This document shows positions 24,908 to 34,961 of a stretch of DNA of 64,000 nucleotides, in pieces (position 1 is the first letter of the stretch; the number at the start of each line of letters is the position of its first letter). The position numbers and the translations under genes are program-made. The stretch comes from Parabacteroides sp. AD58 (lineage in GTDB: Bacteria > Bacteroidota > Bacteroidia > Bacteroidales > Tannerellaceae): assembly GCF_023744375.2 (NCBI RefSeq), contig NZ_CP146284.1:1240001-1304000 (forward strand). Reading direction: 5' to 3'. The notes under the pieces are model-generated. The model was not told the DNA's origin and ran no database searches. It saw only the letters and a program-made list of their open reading frames with translations.

Positions 24908-26128
24908 TTACTTCGTTGCCACCAATTCTGCAATCTTGACAACCGTTTCCATGCTCTTCTGCAAAGAAGGAATAGGAATATATTCATAACGTCCGTGGAA
25001 ATTATGACCTCCGGTAAACAGATTCGGACAAGGCAAGCCCATAAACGACAGGCGTGCGCCATCGGTTCCGCCACGAATCGGCTTGATCTGCGGTTTCACA
25101 CCGACAGCTTCCATCGCTTCCGAAGCCAGATCTACGATGTATTTCTTCGGTTCCACGATTTCGCGCATGTTATAATACTGATCGTGCATTTCCAAAGATA
25201 CCATGCCCGGATACTTTTTATTCAGCTGTGCGGTGATCTGCTCCAACAACTGCTTCTTCTGTTCGAACAACTCACGGGAATGATCCCGGACAATGTACTG
25301 CAAAACGGCTTGTTCCACACTACCGACCATCGTAGTCAGATGGAAAAATCCTTCATAACCGTCGGTTGTTTCCGGACGTTGGTTGGCCGGCAACTGCGAA
25401 GCAAACTCGACCGCCAGCAAAGAAGCATTCACCATCTTGTCTTTTGCTGTTCCCGGATGTACATTCCGTCCGCTGAAAACTATTTTAGCTGCTGCCGCAT
25501 TAAAGTTCTCGTATTCCAACTCTCCGATTTCTCCTCCATCAACCGTATAGGCAAATTCACAACCGAACTTTGCTACATCAAAATGATCGGCTCCGGCACC
25601 AATCTCTTCATCCGGCGTAAAACCAATCCGAATCTTGCCATGCTTGATCTCCGGATGTTCCTTCAAATAAGCCACGGCTGAGATAATGGCAGCCACTCCG
25701 GCCTTATCATCGGCGCCTAATAAAGTCGTTCCGTCGGTAACAATCAAGTCCTGTCCGATGTATTGTTCCATTTCCGGAAACATACGCGGTGAAAGAACAA
25801 TATTCTCGGCTTCATTCAATACGATGTCGCCACCTGCATATGCAACGATCCGTGGTTTAACCCCTTCGCCCGACATATCAGGACTTGTATCCAAATGAGA
25901 AATAAAACCAATTGTCGGCACTTCATTATTTCCCATATTCGACGGTAAAGTTGCCATCAAATAACAATTATCGTCCAGTGAAATGTCTTCCAGGCCCAGA
26001 GTTTCCAGTTCTTTTACCAGTGCTTCTGCAAACACACGTTGTCCGGAAGTACTCGGCGTCACACCTGTTTCTTCATCCGACTGGGTGGCAAAAGTTACAT
26101 ATTTTAGAAATCTATCTACTACTGTCAT
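24908..26128 (-). CDS. pepT: Peptidase T (tripeptide aminopeptidase)
   Basis: 406 residues, close to E. coli PepT (408). Zinc ligands are in [10 protein letters not shown] and [11 protein letters not shown], the catalytic Glu pair in [11 protein letters not shown], and [12 protein letters not shown] belongs to the lid domain. It releases the N-terminal residue of tripeptides in the cytoplasm. Together with gcvT it may form a small amino-acid-use operon. Confidence 0.95.
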   Translation of the reverse strand: MTVVDRFLKYVTFATQSDEETGVTPSTSGQRVFAEALVKELETLGLEDISLDDNCYLMATLPSNMGNNEVPTIGFISHLDTSPDMSGEGVKPRIVAYAGGDIVLNEAENIVLSPRMFPEMEQYIGQDLIVTDGTTLLGADDKAGVAAIISAVAYLKEHPEIKHGKIRIGFTPDEEIGAGADHFDVAKFGCEFAYTVDGGEIGELEYENFNAAAAKIVFSGRNVHPGTAKDKMVNASLLAVEFASQLPANQRPETTDGYEGFFHLTTMVGSVEQAVLQYIVRDHSRELFEQKKQLLEQITAQLNKKYPGMVSLEMHDQYYNMREIVEPKKYIVDLASEAMEAVGVKPQIKPIRGGTDGARLSFMGLPCPNLFTGGHNFHGRYEYIPIPSLQKSMETVVKIAELVATK

Positions 26129-26290
26129 CTTTATTCGGTATTAAATATTTATCGATTTTCATTATCAGGGCTAAAATTAGAAAAAGCGGATGAATTAACC
26201 AAATAAACCGAATGACAGCTCGAGCGAAAAGAGGAAAATTAAGAAAAGATAAAGGAAGGCAACAGAAAGCGGACAAACTGATACAAACAA

Positions 26291-26320
26291 AAAAAGGATC
26301 TTCAGCTGAAGATCCTTTTT
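26291..26320 (-). terminator. Terminator of the tRNA-His pair
   Basis: A 30-bp perfect palindrome: a 13-bp stem with a short loop, A5 on one side and T5 on the other, so it can work in both directions. It lies 8 bp below the tRNA. Confidence 0.88.
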
Positions 26321-26327
26321 ATTGCAG

Positions 26328-26402
26328 GGTGAAAGATGGGGCTCGAACCCACGACCCTTGGAACCACAATCCAATGCTCTAACCAACTGAGCTACATTCA
26401 CC
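26328..26402 (-). tRNA. tRNA-His (GTG), distal copy
   Basis: Anticodon GTG in the loop TTGTGGT. The extra 5' G (G-1) is encoded and pairs with C73, the identity pair of tRNA-His. T6-T67 in the acceptor is a mismatch present in both copies. Confidence 0.95.
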
Positions 26403-26435
26403 ATATTAATCTTAAATGAACCTCGCCGCCTGCGG

Positions 26436-26510
26436 GGTGAAAGATGGGGCTCGAACCCACGACCCTTGGAACCACAATCCAATGCTCTAACCAACTGAGC
26501 TACATTCACC
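26436..26510 (-). tRNA. tRNA-His (GTG), proximal copy
   Basis: I see no difference in the mature region from the distal copy, with G-1 and C73. The pair shares a promoter at 26550-26580 and a terminator at 26291-26320. Confidence 0.95.
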
Positions 26511-26549
26511 ATATTGGTCTTCAGCAGACGCTGTTTCTTTAAGACGGTG

Positions 26550-26580
26550 CAAAGGTAAGTATATTTTTTAATTCTGCAAA
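26550..26580 (-). promoter_or_regulatory. Promoter of the tRNA-His pair
   Basis: On the minus strand TTTG (26580-26577), 19 bp, TACCTTTG (26557-26550): a full consensus match. Confidence 0.8.
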
Positions 26581-26595
26581 TATTTCGCGTATTTT

Positions 26596-27765
26596 TTATT
26601 CTAATACATGCTCCGAAATCCAAACCAAAGACAAAATAAACACGGTAAGCCAGACAATCCCATAACTGCCATAAAGCAGAAATGTCTTAAGGACAGCTTT
26701 GCCCCAACTGCTCCGTGAATAAACCCGGCGAACAGCCATGATGCTATATACCAGGAAGTAAATCCATAAAAGCCCATAGAGTGTTCCCCAATGACAACCT
26801 AACCACCAAAGGAATAGCATGACCGCCATAATAATCAGCAATACCGAATGCAGATGCAAGGCAAATACCAAATGTGACATGTAGCCTAACTTCTCTTTTC
26901 GGAAAGACAACTTCAACAGCAGGGCAAAGACCGGAATCAGAAGTAAGGCAATCAATGGCCAATTAGAGGAATACCAGGAAACCAGACGGTTGTATTTCCA
27001 TTCCGAGCGCAGATCTTTCAGCTCCCGCTTTTGTTGCTTGGCTACATCAACACGTGCCTGGTGAAGCGAATCTTTTTCCAACACAAAAATGGTGTCCGAT
27101 TTCTCCCAGGCCTGAAAGTCTTCCTGAAAAACCACTTGGGCCAACTGTATCCGAAACGTATCCTTATAAGGAGATTCCAATGTACGGAGCACAGGCTTAT
27201 ATACTGACAGCATAGCCGTATCTGTTACAGTCCAGATAATCGTATCTTCCAGACCAGACTGAGCCATAACGGTTTCATACGAAGTCCTATTTCCCGCTTC
27301 TTCCGCATTTTTCAGGATCTCCCATTCTGCCATTTTCTCGGTATGTGTCTGCATCTCTTTCCAGTCATCGAGCAGCGAAAAGGCAAAGATGAAGAACAAA
27401 CAAGATAAGAACATGAACAGGCGCAACGGATGCACATACGAATTAATCTTTCCGGCATTAAACTCGCGGGTCAAGAAGCCCGGACGACGGAATAAATAAT
27501 ATAAGGTGAGCCAGACTTTACTGTCGAACTGATAGACATTCTCAACGTATTGCTGCAGGTATTTCCAGAAAGGTTGCTCGATATCCAACGCATACTGGCC
27601 ACATTGCGAACAATACATTCCTTTCAGTTTCTTTCCGCAGTTCTTACAATAGGAATAAGCCGGAGTCCGTTTCCGACGGACACGTTTCAGGCGACGGTAT
27701 TCAATCTGACGGGACAATGCCTCTTTCCGCTTCCGGATTTTCTCTTTCCAAATAGCTAACTTCAT
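26596..27765 (-). CDS. DUF3667 membrane protein, second copy
   Basis: 389 residues. A zinc-ribbon-like module (CKNCGKKLKGMYCSQCG) stands near residue 40, followed by the DUF3667 core TREFNAGKINSYVHPLRLFMFLSC, a soluble stretch of about 130 residues with many charges, and a C-terminal group of four hydrophobic segments. The function of the family is unknown. The upstream gene is a clear paralogue: the first 120 residues are nearly the same, while the periplasmic-looking middle differs strongly. Confidence 0.85.
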   Translation of the reverse strand: MKLAIWKEKIRKRKEALSRQIEYRRLKRVRRKRTPAYSYCKNCGKKLKGMYCSQCGQYALDIEQPFWKYLQQYVENVYQFDSKVWLTLYYLFRRPGFLTREFNAGKINSYVHPLRLFMFLSCLFFIFAFSLLDDWKEMQTHTEKMAEWEILKNAEEAGNRTSYETVMAQSGLEDTIIWTVTDTAMLSVYKPVLRTLESPYKDTFRIQLAQVVFQEDFQAWEKSDTIFVLEKDSLHQARVDVAKQQKRELKDLRSEWKYNRLVSWYSSNWPLIALLLIPVFALLLKLSFRKEKLGYMSHLVFALHLHSVLLIIMAVMLFLWWLGCHWGTLYGLLWIYFLVYSIMAVRRVYSRSSWGKAVLKTFLLYGSYGIVWLTVFILSLVWISEHVLE

Positions 27766-27780
27766 TTCACTTTCCTCCCT

Positions 27781-29010
27781 TTACATATACTCTGTAAAAT
27801 CCACATGGAACAGATGGACGGCACACCAAACTAAAGTACCGATAAACACACTGCCTAAAATTACCATATAAAGCACATAAAGCAAACCCGTTTTTATGAA
27901 TGCTTTCACCCAACCGGTCTGTTCATAAACCTGATGAATAGCAATCCACATATACAACAGGAAAAGATTCATCAGACCGAGTGATACTTCCTTCGTATAA
28001 GGAGTCTTGACATAATAAGCCCACAACAGATTTACCGCTACCAGCAACAATAGCACGGAATGCAAATGCAGGGCAAAGGCATAATGTTTCATATAAGTCA
28101 TTTTCTCTTTTCGGAAGAACAGCTTCAGCAAAAGGGCAAAGACCGGAATCAAGAGCAGCAGGATAATAGGCAGATAAGTTGAGTACCACGACACAAAAGC
28201 GCCGAAGTTCATCTCTGTCTCGATCTTATTCAGTTCTTTTTTCACCTCATCTGGTTCTGAACCGAAATAAGTCTCGTCTTCAGCCAAAGCATATACGCTA
28301 TCTTCAGCCGTTATCGGTAACAGATATCCTTTCTCCAGCAGGATTTTCGGAACCGAAAAACGCAAGGTATCACCCAATTCTGACGGCAACGGCTTGCTTA
28401 CGCGTCGCATCGTCTTCTGCATGACCGAATCTCCACAGAAATAAATGGTGGTATCTACAGCAGCGGCACGATCCTCAGCACTCAAATCGTCATACCAGAA
28501 ATCTATTACATCTTCTGATAATTCCATCTGAGTAATCACATCACCGGCAGATACTTCAGATGGTTCTCCTACTTCTCCTTCGACAGACCAATTTATACTA
28601 TCCAGCGAACTGGGGATCAAGGCAAAGAAAAACAGGAAAAACAAGCACGACAGAAACATGAACAAACGCAACGGATGCACATAAGAATTGATCTTACCAG
28701 CATTGAACTCACGCGTCAGAAAACCGGGACGGGTAAAGAGATAATATAAGGTAAGCCAAACCTTGCTGTCGAATTGATAAACATTCTCGAAGTATTGAAG
28801 GATGTATTTCCAAAAGGGTTGCTCGATATCCAAGGCGTATTGCCCGCACTGGTAACAATACATGCCGTCCAGTTTGGTTCCGCAATTCTTACAATAGGTA
28901 TATTGGGGAGTTTTCTTCCGCCGTACACGCCTCAAACGCCTGTATTCGATCTGGCGGAGAATTTTCTCTTTGTGCTTTTGCAATTTAGAGAAGAGCGTTT
29001 TGCCTTTCAT
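27781..29010 (-). CDS. DUF3667 membrane protein, first copy
   Basis: 409 residues from the ATG at 29010 (an upstream TTG is in frame). Same layout as its neighbour: basic N-terminus, four-Cys ribbon (CKNCGTKLDGMYCYQCG), TREFNAGKINSYVHPLRLFM, acidic middle domain with unrelated sequence, and four C-terminal membrane segments. The two genes are 15 bp apart and arose by tandem duplication; the conserved ends and diverged middle suggest selection on the soluble part. Confidence 0.85.
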   Translation of the reverse strand: MKGKTLFSKLQKHKEKILRQIEYRRLRRVRRKKTPQYTYCKNCGTKLDGMYCYQCGQYALDIEQPFWKYILQYFENVYQFDSKVWLTLYYLFTRPGFLTREFNAGKINSYVHPLRLFMFLSCLFFLFFFALIPSSLDSINWSVEGEVGEPSEVSAGDVITQMELSEDVIDFWYDDLSAEDRAAAVDTTIYFCGDSVMQKTMRRVSKPLPSELGDTLRFSVPKILLEKGYLLPITAEDSVYALAEDETYFGSEPDEVKKELNKIETEMNFGAFVSWYSTYLPIILLLLIPVFALLLKLFFRKEKMTYMKHYAFALHLHSVLLLLVAVNLLWAYYVKTPYTKEVSLGLMNLFLLYMWIAIHQVYEQTGWVKAFIKTGLLYVLYMVILGSVFIGTLVWCAVHLFHVDFTEYM

Positions 29011-29059
29011 TGTTAAAATCAACTTAGATTTATATTTTCATGGTAACCAATACATGAAA

Positions 29060-29120
29060 AAGTTTTAATCGGCAATCTTTCCATACTCTCTTTACACAGA
29101 AAAATCACCGATTAAAACTT
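29060..29120 (-). terminator. Terminator of folD
   Basis: A 13-bp perfect stem (AAGTTTTAATCGG at 29060-29072, complement at 29108-29120), followed by TTTT on the minus strand. Confidence 0.75.
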
Positions 29121-29134
29121 ACTACAGCTCGTAT

Positions 29135-30022
29135 TTACTTATAAATCTCTTTTTTTCCTGCCAGCAAGGTGTTTCGCATCAGTGAAATAATCGTCATCGG
29201 TCCTACTCCGCCCGGAACCGGACTAATATACGAACATTTTGGAGCGACTTCATCGAATTTCACATCTCCGCAAAGACGGAAACCACTCTTACGGGTTGGA
29301 TCAGGCACACGTGTTGTACCAACATCCACAACCACTACTCCTTCTTTCACCATATCGCCCTTCAGGAATTCAGGAACACCCAAAGCTACGATGATAATAT
29401 CTGCCTGCAGACACATCTCTTTCAGATTCTTCGAGCGGCTGTGGCAAACCGTTACCGTACAATCACCAGGATAAGCCTTCTGCATCATCAGCGAAGCCAT
29501 CGGCTTGCCTACAATATTACTACGTCCTAATACGACACAATGCTTTCCTTGGGTTTCAATATGATAACGCTTCAGCAACTCCAAAATACCGGCCGGTGTA
29601 GCTGAAACGAAGCAAGGCAGACCAATCGACATACGTCCGACATTGATCGGATGGAAACCGTCCACATCCTTGCGGTAATCAATAGCTTCGATCACCTTCT
29701 GTTCAGAAATATGTTTCGGCAAAGGTAACTGGACAATAAAACCATCTATATCCGGATCATTATTCAGTTCATCCACCTTACGAAGTAATTCTTCCTCCGT
29801 TACATCCGCTTCGTAACGGATCAAGGTTGACTTGAAGCCAATCTCACCACAAGTCTTCACTTTGCTGGCCACATACGTCTCGCTCCCGCCATCATGTCCT
29901 ACCAGAATCGCAGCCAAATGCGGTACTTTGCCACCTTCTGCCTTGATGCGGGCCACTTCTTCGGCCATCTCCTGCTTCATCTGGGCAGCAGTAGCCTTTC
30001 CGTCTAACAATTTATATTCCAT
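29135..30022 (-). CDS. folD: Methylenetetrahydrofolate dehydrogenase/cyclohydrolase
   Basis: 295 residues. Family motifs are [18 protein letters not shown] with the catalytic Lys, [30 protein letters not shown] for the NADP site, and [12 protein letters not shown] near the end. It interconverts methylene- and formyl-tetrahydrofolate. It follows ffh by 14 bp, so the two are co-transcribed, an arrangement with no functional link that I know of. Confidence 0.97.
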   Translation of the reverse strand: MEYKLLDGKATAAQMKQEMAEEVARIKAEGGKVPHLAAILVGHDGGSETYVASKVKTCGEIGFKSTLIRYEADVTEEELLRKVDELNNDPDIDGFIVQLPLPKHISEQKVIEAIDYRKDVDGFHPINVGRMSIGLPCFVSATPAGILELLKRYHIETQGKHCVVLGRSNIVGKPMASLMMQKAYPGDCTVTVCHSRSKNLKEMCLQADIIIVALGVPEFLKGDMVKEGVVVVDVGTTRVPDPTRKSGFRLCGDVKFDEVAPKCSYISPVPGGVGPMTIISLMRNTLLAGKKEIYK

Positions 30023-30036
30023 GATATCTGATTAAT

Positions 30037-31377
30037 TTATCTTCTGAATCCAAATCCCGGCATTTTCGGGAGTTTCATATTTCCAGACTTCGCATTGGTC
30101 AGCATACGCATCATCTTGCGAGTCTCGTCAAACTGCTTCAGCAATTTATTTACTTCCTGGATGGAAGTACCACTACCTTTGGCAATACGCTGACGGCGCG
30201 AACCATTCAGGATAGCCGGGTTTTTCCGTTCTTCAGGAGTCATTGAATAGATAATCGCTTCAATACTCTTGAATGCATTATCATCGATATCCACATCTTT
30301 CAGGGCTTTTCCAACACCCGGAATCATGGATGCCAGTTCTTTCAGGTTACCCATCTTCTTGATCTGCTGGATCTGGGCAATAAAATCATTGAAGTCAAAC
30401 TGATTCTTGGCGATTTTCTTCTGCAGACGCTTAGCCTCTTCTTCATCATATTGTTCCTGGGCACGTTCTACCAACGAAACGATATCACCCATTCCCAAGA
30501 TACGATCGGCCATACGTTCAGGATGGAATATATCCAGCGCATCCATCTTTTCACCGGTTCCGACGAATTTAATCGGTTTGTCTACAACTGTACGGATAGA
30601 CAATGCCGCACCTCCACGAGTATCACCATCTAACTTAGTCAAGACAACGCCGTCGAAGTCTAACCGATCATTGAATTCCTTCGCTGTATTGACAGCATCC
30701 TGACCGGTCATAGCATCCACAACAAACAAAGTTTCATTCGGATTGATAGCAGCCTTGATTGCGGCGATTTCCTTCATCATCTGCTCGTCGATAGCCAGAC
30801 GACCGGCTGTATCGACAATCACCAGGTCATTGCCTTTAGCCTTTGCTTCCACAATGGCATGCTGGGCAATTTCAACCGGATTCTTATTTTCTTCTTCCAG
30901 ATAAACCGGTACACCAATTTGTTCTCCCAGCACCCGTAACTGCTCGATAGCTGCCGGACGGTAAACGTCGCAGGCAACCAGCAACGGTTTCTTGTTTTTC
31001 TTGGTCTTCAACATATTGGCCAGCTTGCCTGAGAATGTGGTTTTACCTGAACCTTGCAAACCCGACATCAGGATAACAGCCGGACGGCCTTCCAGATTCA
31101 GTTCTGCAGTAGTTCCACCCATCAACTGAGCCAGTTCATCATGGACGATCTTTACCATCAGCTGGCTTGGTTTAACCGAAGTCAGCACATTCTGTCCTAA
31201 AGCCTTTTCCTTTACTTTATCCGTAAACGTCTTGGCAACCTTATAATTAACATCGGCATCCAATAACGCACGACGTACATCCTTTAATGTTTCCGCAACA
31301 TTGATTTCGGTGATTTTACCCTCACCTTTCAGCAACTTAAACGAACGCTCGAGGCGTTCACTCAGATTGTCAAACAT
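30037..31377 (-). CDS. ffh: Signal recognition particle protein
   Basis: 446 residues from the ATG at 31377; the frame opens ten codons earlier. It has the N domain ([17 protein letters not shown]), the GTPase G domain with [15 protein letters not shown] and TKLDGD, and the methionine-rich M domain ending in [13 protein letters not shown]. It binds signal sequences and 4.5S RNA and delivers ribosomes to FtsY at the membrane. Confidence 0.97.
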   Translation of the reverse strand: MFDNLSERLERSFKLLKGEGKITEINVAETLKDVRRALLDADVNYKVAKTFTDKVKEKALGQNVLTSVKPSQLMVKIVHDELAQLMGGTTAELNLEGRPAVILMSGLQGSGKTTFSGKLANMLKTKKNKKPLLVACDVYRPAAIEQLRVLGEQIGVPVYLEEENKNPVEIAQHAIVEAKAKGNDLVIVDTAGRLAIDEQMMKEIAAIKAAINPNETLFVVDAMTGQDAVNTAKEFNDRLDFDGVVLTKLDGDTRGGAALSIRTVVDKPIKFVGTGEKMDALDIFHPERMADRILGMGDIVSLVERAQEQYDEEEAKRLQKKIAKNQFDFNDFIAQIQQIKKMGNLKELASMIPGVGKALKDVDIDDNAFKSIEAIIYSMTPEERKNPAILNGSRRQRIAKGSGTSIQEVNKLLKQFDETRKMMRMLTNAKSGNMKLPKMPGFGFRR

Positions 31378-31458
31378 ATAAATATCTATTTTTCGATTAT
31401 CCAACAAAAATGCGTTTCAGGAAAGACCTTCATCCGCTTCTATTTCATTAATAGGGAA

Positions 31459-31466
31459 CAAAGGTA
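31459..31466 (-). promoter_or_regulatory. -7 box of ffh-folD
   Basis: TACCTTTG on the minus strand, 82 bp before the ffh start codon. No clear -33 box at the usual distance. Confidence 0.55.
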
Positions 31467-31482
31467 CAAAAAAACACAAAAT

Positions 31483-31526
31483 CATGCCTACCTTTTCCTA
31501 AATTCATGCCAGCCTTTCTACAAAAA
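31483..31526. repeat. Two 22-bp direct repeat units upstream of ffh
   Basis: CATGCC stands at 31483 and 31505, CCTTT at 31491 and 31513, both pairs 22 bp apart. The second unit, with GCCAGCCTTTCTAC, resembles the GCCAGCTTTTCCAT units at 232-315. It lies in the 345-bp gap between ffh and the GLUG gene. Confidence 0.55.
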
Positions 31527-31617
31527 GTCGAACATTCAAAATCAGAAAACAGATTCAGTAAGAACAGACGAATATATAAATTCATACAAATCAATGAAAA
31601 TTGAAAATTAATAAATA

Positions 31618-31685
31618 GGCACGGATTTCGCGGATTAACAAGGTAAATATTTATTTTAAACCGTGTTTTCCGTGAATTCCGTGCC
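31618..31685. repeat. Imperfect inverted repeat with CACGGA motif
   Basis: GGCACGGATTTCGCGGA (31618-31634) pairs with TCCGTGAATTCCGTGCC (31669-31685). It is followed by TCAATCGTCAATTATCAATTGTCAATT-like sequence. It stands 38 bp below the GLUG gene, and could end its transcript; repeats of this type recur between genes in Bacteroidales genomes (recollection, not tested). Confidence 0.55.
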
Positions 31686-31722
31686 TAATATTTATTGTCT
31701 GTCAATCGTCAATTATCAATTG

Positions 31723-33954
31723 TCAATTCAATCGTAGTTTGTACGCCTTGTCTCCTACCCGCACGATGTAGATGCCGGGTTGCAGGCCGTGGTATTGCTT
31801 CAGGCCTATCTGCTCTTCGTTCATCACTACCGCGCCGCTCATGCTGACGATGATGACTTGCTCGCGCTGCGGGGTCTGGACATAGAGACTTCCATCCTTC
31901 GTATAGACCTTCACGCCCTCAATAGATTCGATTCCTGTCGGGTCTTCCTTTTCTTCAGCTCCCTGGGCCTTGATGTAGATGTGGGTCCAGATATTATTAA
32001 TAGAATATTCGCCAGGTTGCGTGCCTTCCTTCAATTCTTCCCAATAGCCATAGTAGCTGCGTTTGTAATAGACTTTGAAGTTATCGAAGGTATAGTTGGC
32101 TGTGTCTTTCTCGACATAAAGGCTGATAGAACCGCCTTCGCGCACCACATTCTTGCTGGTGGTGACTTCCACCCCGTCGCACACGTCTTCTACATAGATG
32201 TTGTAATAGCTGATGGGATCTACATAATTGGGATCACGATGACCGCACTCCGTACAATAGCCATTCACATAGTGGTGCCCAGTGGCAGGAATACCCTCCG
32301 TCTTTGTCTGCTCCACGACCCATTCCTCAGTGAATGTCGCTGTATAGGTCATTTCGCCCATTTCAGTACAAGTAGGGGCTTTGGTTTGCTCGCTTGTCAC
32401 GGTCGCAGTCGCAGTCTCGGTATGCGATGCGTCATTTTTACATACCCGCTTAGCTGTGCAAGTCGTGTTGTCATCGCTCCATGTGTAAACAGGTTCGCCC
32501 CAGTTGTGGCCAAGGGCAGAAATTGCCACTTCCGTGATTTCATTCTTACCCTCAGCATCACTGAAATGCTTACCGCACCTTTCGCAAGTCCAATATTCAA
32601 TGTTACCATCCTCGATACACGTGGCAGCTTTCTTTTCTGTCTTGGTCAACTGATGACTACCGTAATAATCTTCACAGATGTTTCCCAGCACCACAGAGCT
32701 TTCTTCTCCTGTTACACCAGAATCAAGATTTCCTTCTCCTGCGGCGTTCAAGCCAGGATTCTTTTCTTTGTCAAAGGAACAGTCCGTAAGAGTACCTCCG
32801 GAATAAGCGCCGATAAAACCGCCAGCCTCATAATCAGAAGATGCAGAGGTTACAGTACCCGCCGCATGACAGGCAGTTGTGATTACATCACTGTTGTCTT
32901 CGCCCATAAAGCCGCCGACTTTCGGATCCCATCCGTCAACGCTGCTATCCACATCTCCGTAGGCAACACAGTTATTGAACTCGCCATATTCTGCATAGCC
33001 GACAAAACCTCCCAGCCTCCAATCATTTCCGCTCACATCTACATCAGCAGAACAATTGGTATAGGTAGAAACACCGACAGCTTCATTTAAAACAGTGCTA
33101 GTTGTATATCCCACAAATCCGCCTAACCCCCATCTGCCGGATACCGTACCCGATGTAGTGCAATTTTCAAAAACAGAACCGTTGTCATTCCCTACAAAAC
33201 CACCGCTGTTGCTTGCACCGGAAATAGAAACATTCTCTGCATGACAGTTTATCGCTTTTACCCAGCTTGCATATCCGAGCATACCACCGATTTTGTTGTT
33301 ACCATAGGTACTGTTTACTTCAACAGAACCGGACACGCGAATATTTTCAAACACAACCATGGAGTTTTCATTTCCTATAATATCACCTCCCAAGATACCA
33401 CCACTACACTCCATCAGTCCGTCTTCGCTCAAATAAACAGTCGCACCAGAAATAGTTAGATCTTTTGCCCCCACTATGTTTCCTGCTTGTCCATTTCTGA
33501 TACTTCCAAAAAAACCCGCACTGTTCTGATCTCCTCTTTCATCTACAACCATTCCGCTAATGGTCTTATTACTTCCGTCAAGATAGCCCCAAAAACTTTT
33601 CTCGATAGAAGTACCGTTAGACATCCATTTGTAAATTCCGATAGGAACCCAACGGTAGGCGCTCAAATCAATGTCAGCTGTCAGAATAAAATAGTTCCCT
33701 TGATACGAAGTTCCTTCGCTGACGTCTTTGGATAGCTTGGCAAGCTGCTCCGCAGTGGCGATCTGATACGGTTCATCTTCTGTTCCGGCACCTCCGGCAA
33801 AACTACTGGCGGCATAATCCGTCCAAACACCCTCTGGAGTCCCTGCTTGCCCCCAGCCCACTGTTGGGATCAAAAAGCCTAAACATACCAAAAGCGGGAA
33901 CAACCGCAAGGAAAGTACCCGCTTCTTTACCATTTGTAAAAATCTTTTCTTCAT
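31723..33954 (-). CDS. Secreted GLUG-repeat surface protein with sorting-like C-terminus
   Basis: 743 residues. A signal peptide (to about residue 36, ending VGWGQ) leads into an adhesin-type start (EDEPYQIATAEQLAKLS, then YFILTADIDLSAYRWVPIG). Five or more GLUG-type repeats with GGFVG follow at about 190-400. Two Cys-rich modules (CERCGKHF, CTECGHRD) and TATFTEEW-type repeats lie at 440-570. The last 70 residues (VYTKDGSLYVQTP to YIVRVGDKAYKLRLN) look like a type IX secretion or por-type sorting domain. Probably an exposed adhesin; ligand unknown. Confidence 0.75.
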   Translation of the reverse strand: MKKRFLQMVKKRVLSLRLFPLLVCLGFLIPTVGWGQAGTPEGVWTDYAASSFAGGAGTEDEPYQIATAEQLAKLSKDVSEGTSYQGNYFILTADIDLSAYRWVPIGIYKWMSNGTSIEKSFWGYLDGSNKTISGMVVDERGDQNSAGFFGSIRNGQAGNIVGAKDLTISGATVYLSEDGLMECSGGILGGDIIGNENSMVVFENIRVSGSVEVNSTYGNNKIGGMLGYASWVKAINCHAENVSISGASNSGGFVGNDNGSVFENCTTSGTVSGRWGLGGFVGYTTSTVLNEAVGVSTYTNCSADVDVSGNDWRLGGFVGYAEYGEFNNCVAYGDVDSSVDGWDPKVGGFMGEDNSDVITTACHAAGTVTSASSDYEAGGFIGAYSGGTLTDCSFDKEKNPGLNAAGEGNLDSGVTGEESSVVLGNICEDYYGSHQLTKTEKKAATCIEDGNIEYWTCERCGKHFSDAEGKNEITEVAISALGHNWGEPVYTWSDDNTTCTAKRVCKNDASHTETATATVTSEQTKAPTCTEMGEMTYTATFTEEWVVEQTKTEGIPATGHHYVNGYCTECGHRDPNYVDPISYYNIYVEDVCDGVEVTTSKNVVREGGSISLYVEKDTANYTFDNFKVYYKRSYYGYWEELKEGTQPGEYSINNIWTHIYIKAQGAEEKEDPTGIESIEGVKVYTKDGSLYVQTPQREQVIIVSMSGAVVMNEEQIGLKQYHGLQPGIYIVRVGDKAYKLRLN

Positions 33955-34096
33955 ACGTGTTTCTAAGTTTAATTGTTAGTATTCTGTTTTAAACCCAGAA
34001 ACAAAGCGTAAGAGAAAGAATACCTTCTTTCAAAGACCGCTTGTTTCTGTGGTTTTATTCTCTTCTTCGTTTTGAAGAGCAATCACCCTCCGCCCT

Positions 34097-34200
34097 AAGG
34101 GAGAGTCTCCCTTAACTCTAAGGGAAGATGTCTCTCAGCCCGAAGGAAAAGCGTCCATCAACCCGGAGGGAGGTTCTCCCTTAGAGCTGAGGGACGTTTT
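34097..34200. repeat. Five units with exact 23-bp period
   Basis: The core AAGGGA/AAGGAA/GAGGGA stands at 34097, 34120, 34143, 34166 and 34189, an exact 23-bp step. Units are partly palindromic, for example TCCCTTA-ACTC-TAAGGGA, and the sequence between cores drifts. The last unit runs into T6, so the array end may double as a plus-strand terminator. It fills the gap between the GLUG gene and the HU-like gene. Confidence 0.8.
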
Positions 34201-34207
34201 TTGACAA

Positions 34208-34927
34208 CTATTCATTGACAAGCGTCAACGGATAATCGAGCGTCTTGGGGACTTTCAGCTTGGCATTCGAACTGCTATATTGCGTCGTAATGCGCAGGGT
34301 GTAAGGCCCGTCCAGCAAACCGGTCGGGATCTGGATAATCAGTTCGGACGGCATGTTCTTGATGATCTGGTAGTCGGGCAGTTTCTCGGCCGACTGTGAT
34401 TCGCTGATCAGGTAAACACCCACGGCCTCGTCGGTGCCACCCACCTTGAGGTTGCGTCCCTTGATGACAAAGCCGAACCCGGGAGAGGCTGTACCGTCTT
34501 TCAGACCGGTCTTCTTGTCTTCCACTTCGATCACGTACATGATATCCGCCTTTTCGCCCAGTATTTCGACCTTCGTCTGGGCAATTTCCTCACGCAAAGT
34601 CTTGCCTTGCTGGAAATTCACCTTGATGGAATTCTTTTCCTTGTTCCAGGTACCCCCGTCGATCACCCCCTGAAACGAAGGCGAAGCGTAGAACAGCCCC
34701 GTGTTGACGGTGTAGCCATTGAGGAGGCTTTCCATAATGATCCGGTTGTAGAGGGTCACCGCATGGTTGAGGGTTTCTTCTTTCAGACCCGTGATTTCGT
34801 GCATCATCCGTTCGAGGATGTCTTTCTCGGTTAAACTACCTGCCGATTCCAGCACCAGGATTTTGTCGTCTTTGTTGTCGGTCGTGACGGTATTGTCGGC
34901 CAACCAACCTTTCAATACATTTGCCAT
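34208..34927 (-). CDS. HU-like DNA-binding protein with DUF4469 domain
   Basis: 239 residues. The N-terminal 125 residues match the HU-like DNA-binding domain common in Bacteroidota (LTEKDILERMMHEITGLKEETLNHAVTLYNRIIMESLLNG). The C-terminal part, from about 135, is the DUF4469 immunoglobulin-like domain (PGFGFVIKGRNLKVGG to GPYTLRITTQYSS). Role unproved; chromatin or nucleoid protein is the usual guess. Its message has a leader near 290 nt with a tetranucleotide repeat and a terminator-like hairpin. Confidence 0.82.
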   Translation of the reverse strand: MANVLKGWLADNTVTTDNKDDKILVLESAGSLTEKDILERMMHEITGLKEETLNHAVTLYNRIIMESLLNGYTVNTGLFYASPSFQGVIDGGTWNKEKNSIKVNFQQGKTLREEIAQTKVEILGEKADIMYVIEVEDKKTGLKDGTASPGFGFVIKGRNLKVGGTDEAVGVYLISESQSAEKLPDYQIIKNMPSELIIQIPTGLLDGPYTLRITTQYSSSNAKLKVPKTLDYPLTLVNE

Positions 34928-34961
34928 GGCATTTTAATTTTAAGAATGAATAAAAACGCAA

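Noticed and set aside
26195..26623. 142-residue minus-strand frame
   Set aside because: It covers both tRNA-His genes and repeats the translation of the tRNA twice.
31780..33090. 436-residue plus-strand frame
   Set aside because: It is antisense to the GLUG protein, has no recognisable domain, and its residues mirror the repeats of the real gene.
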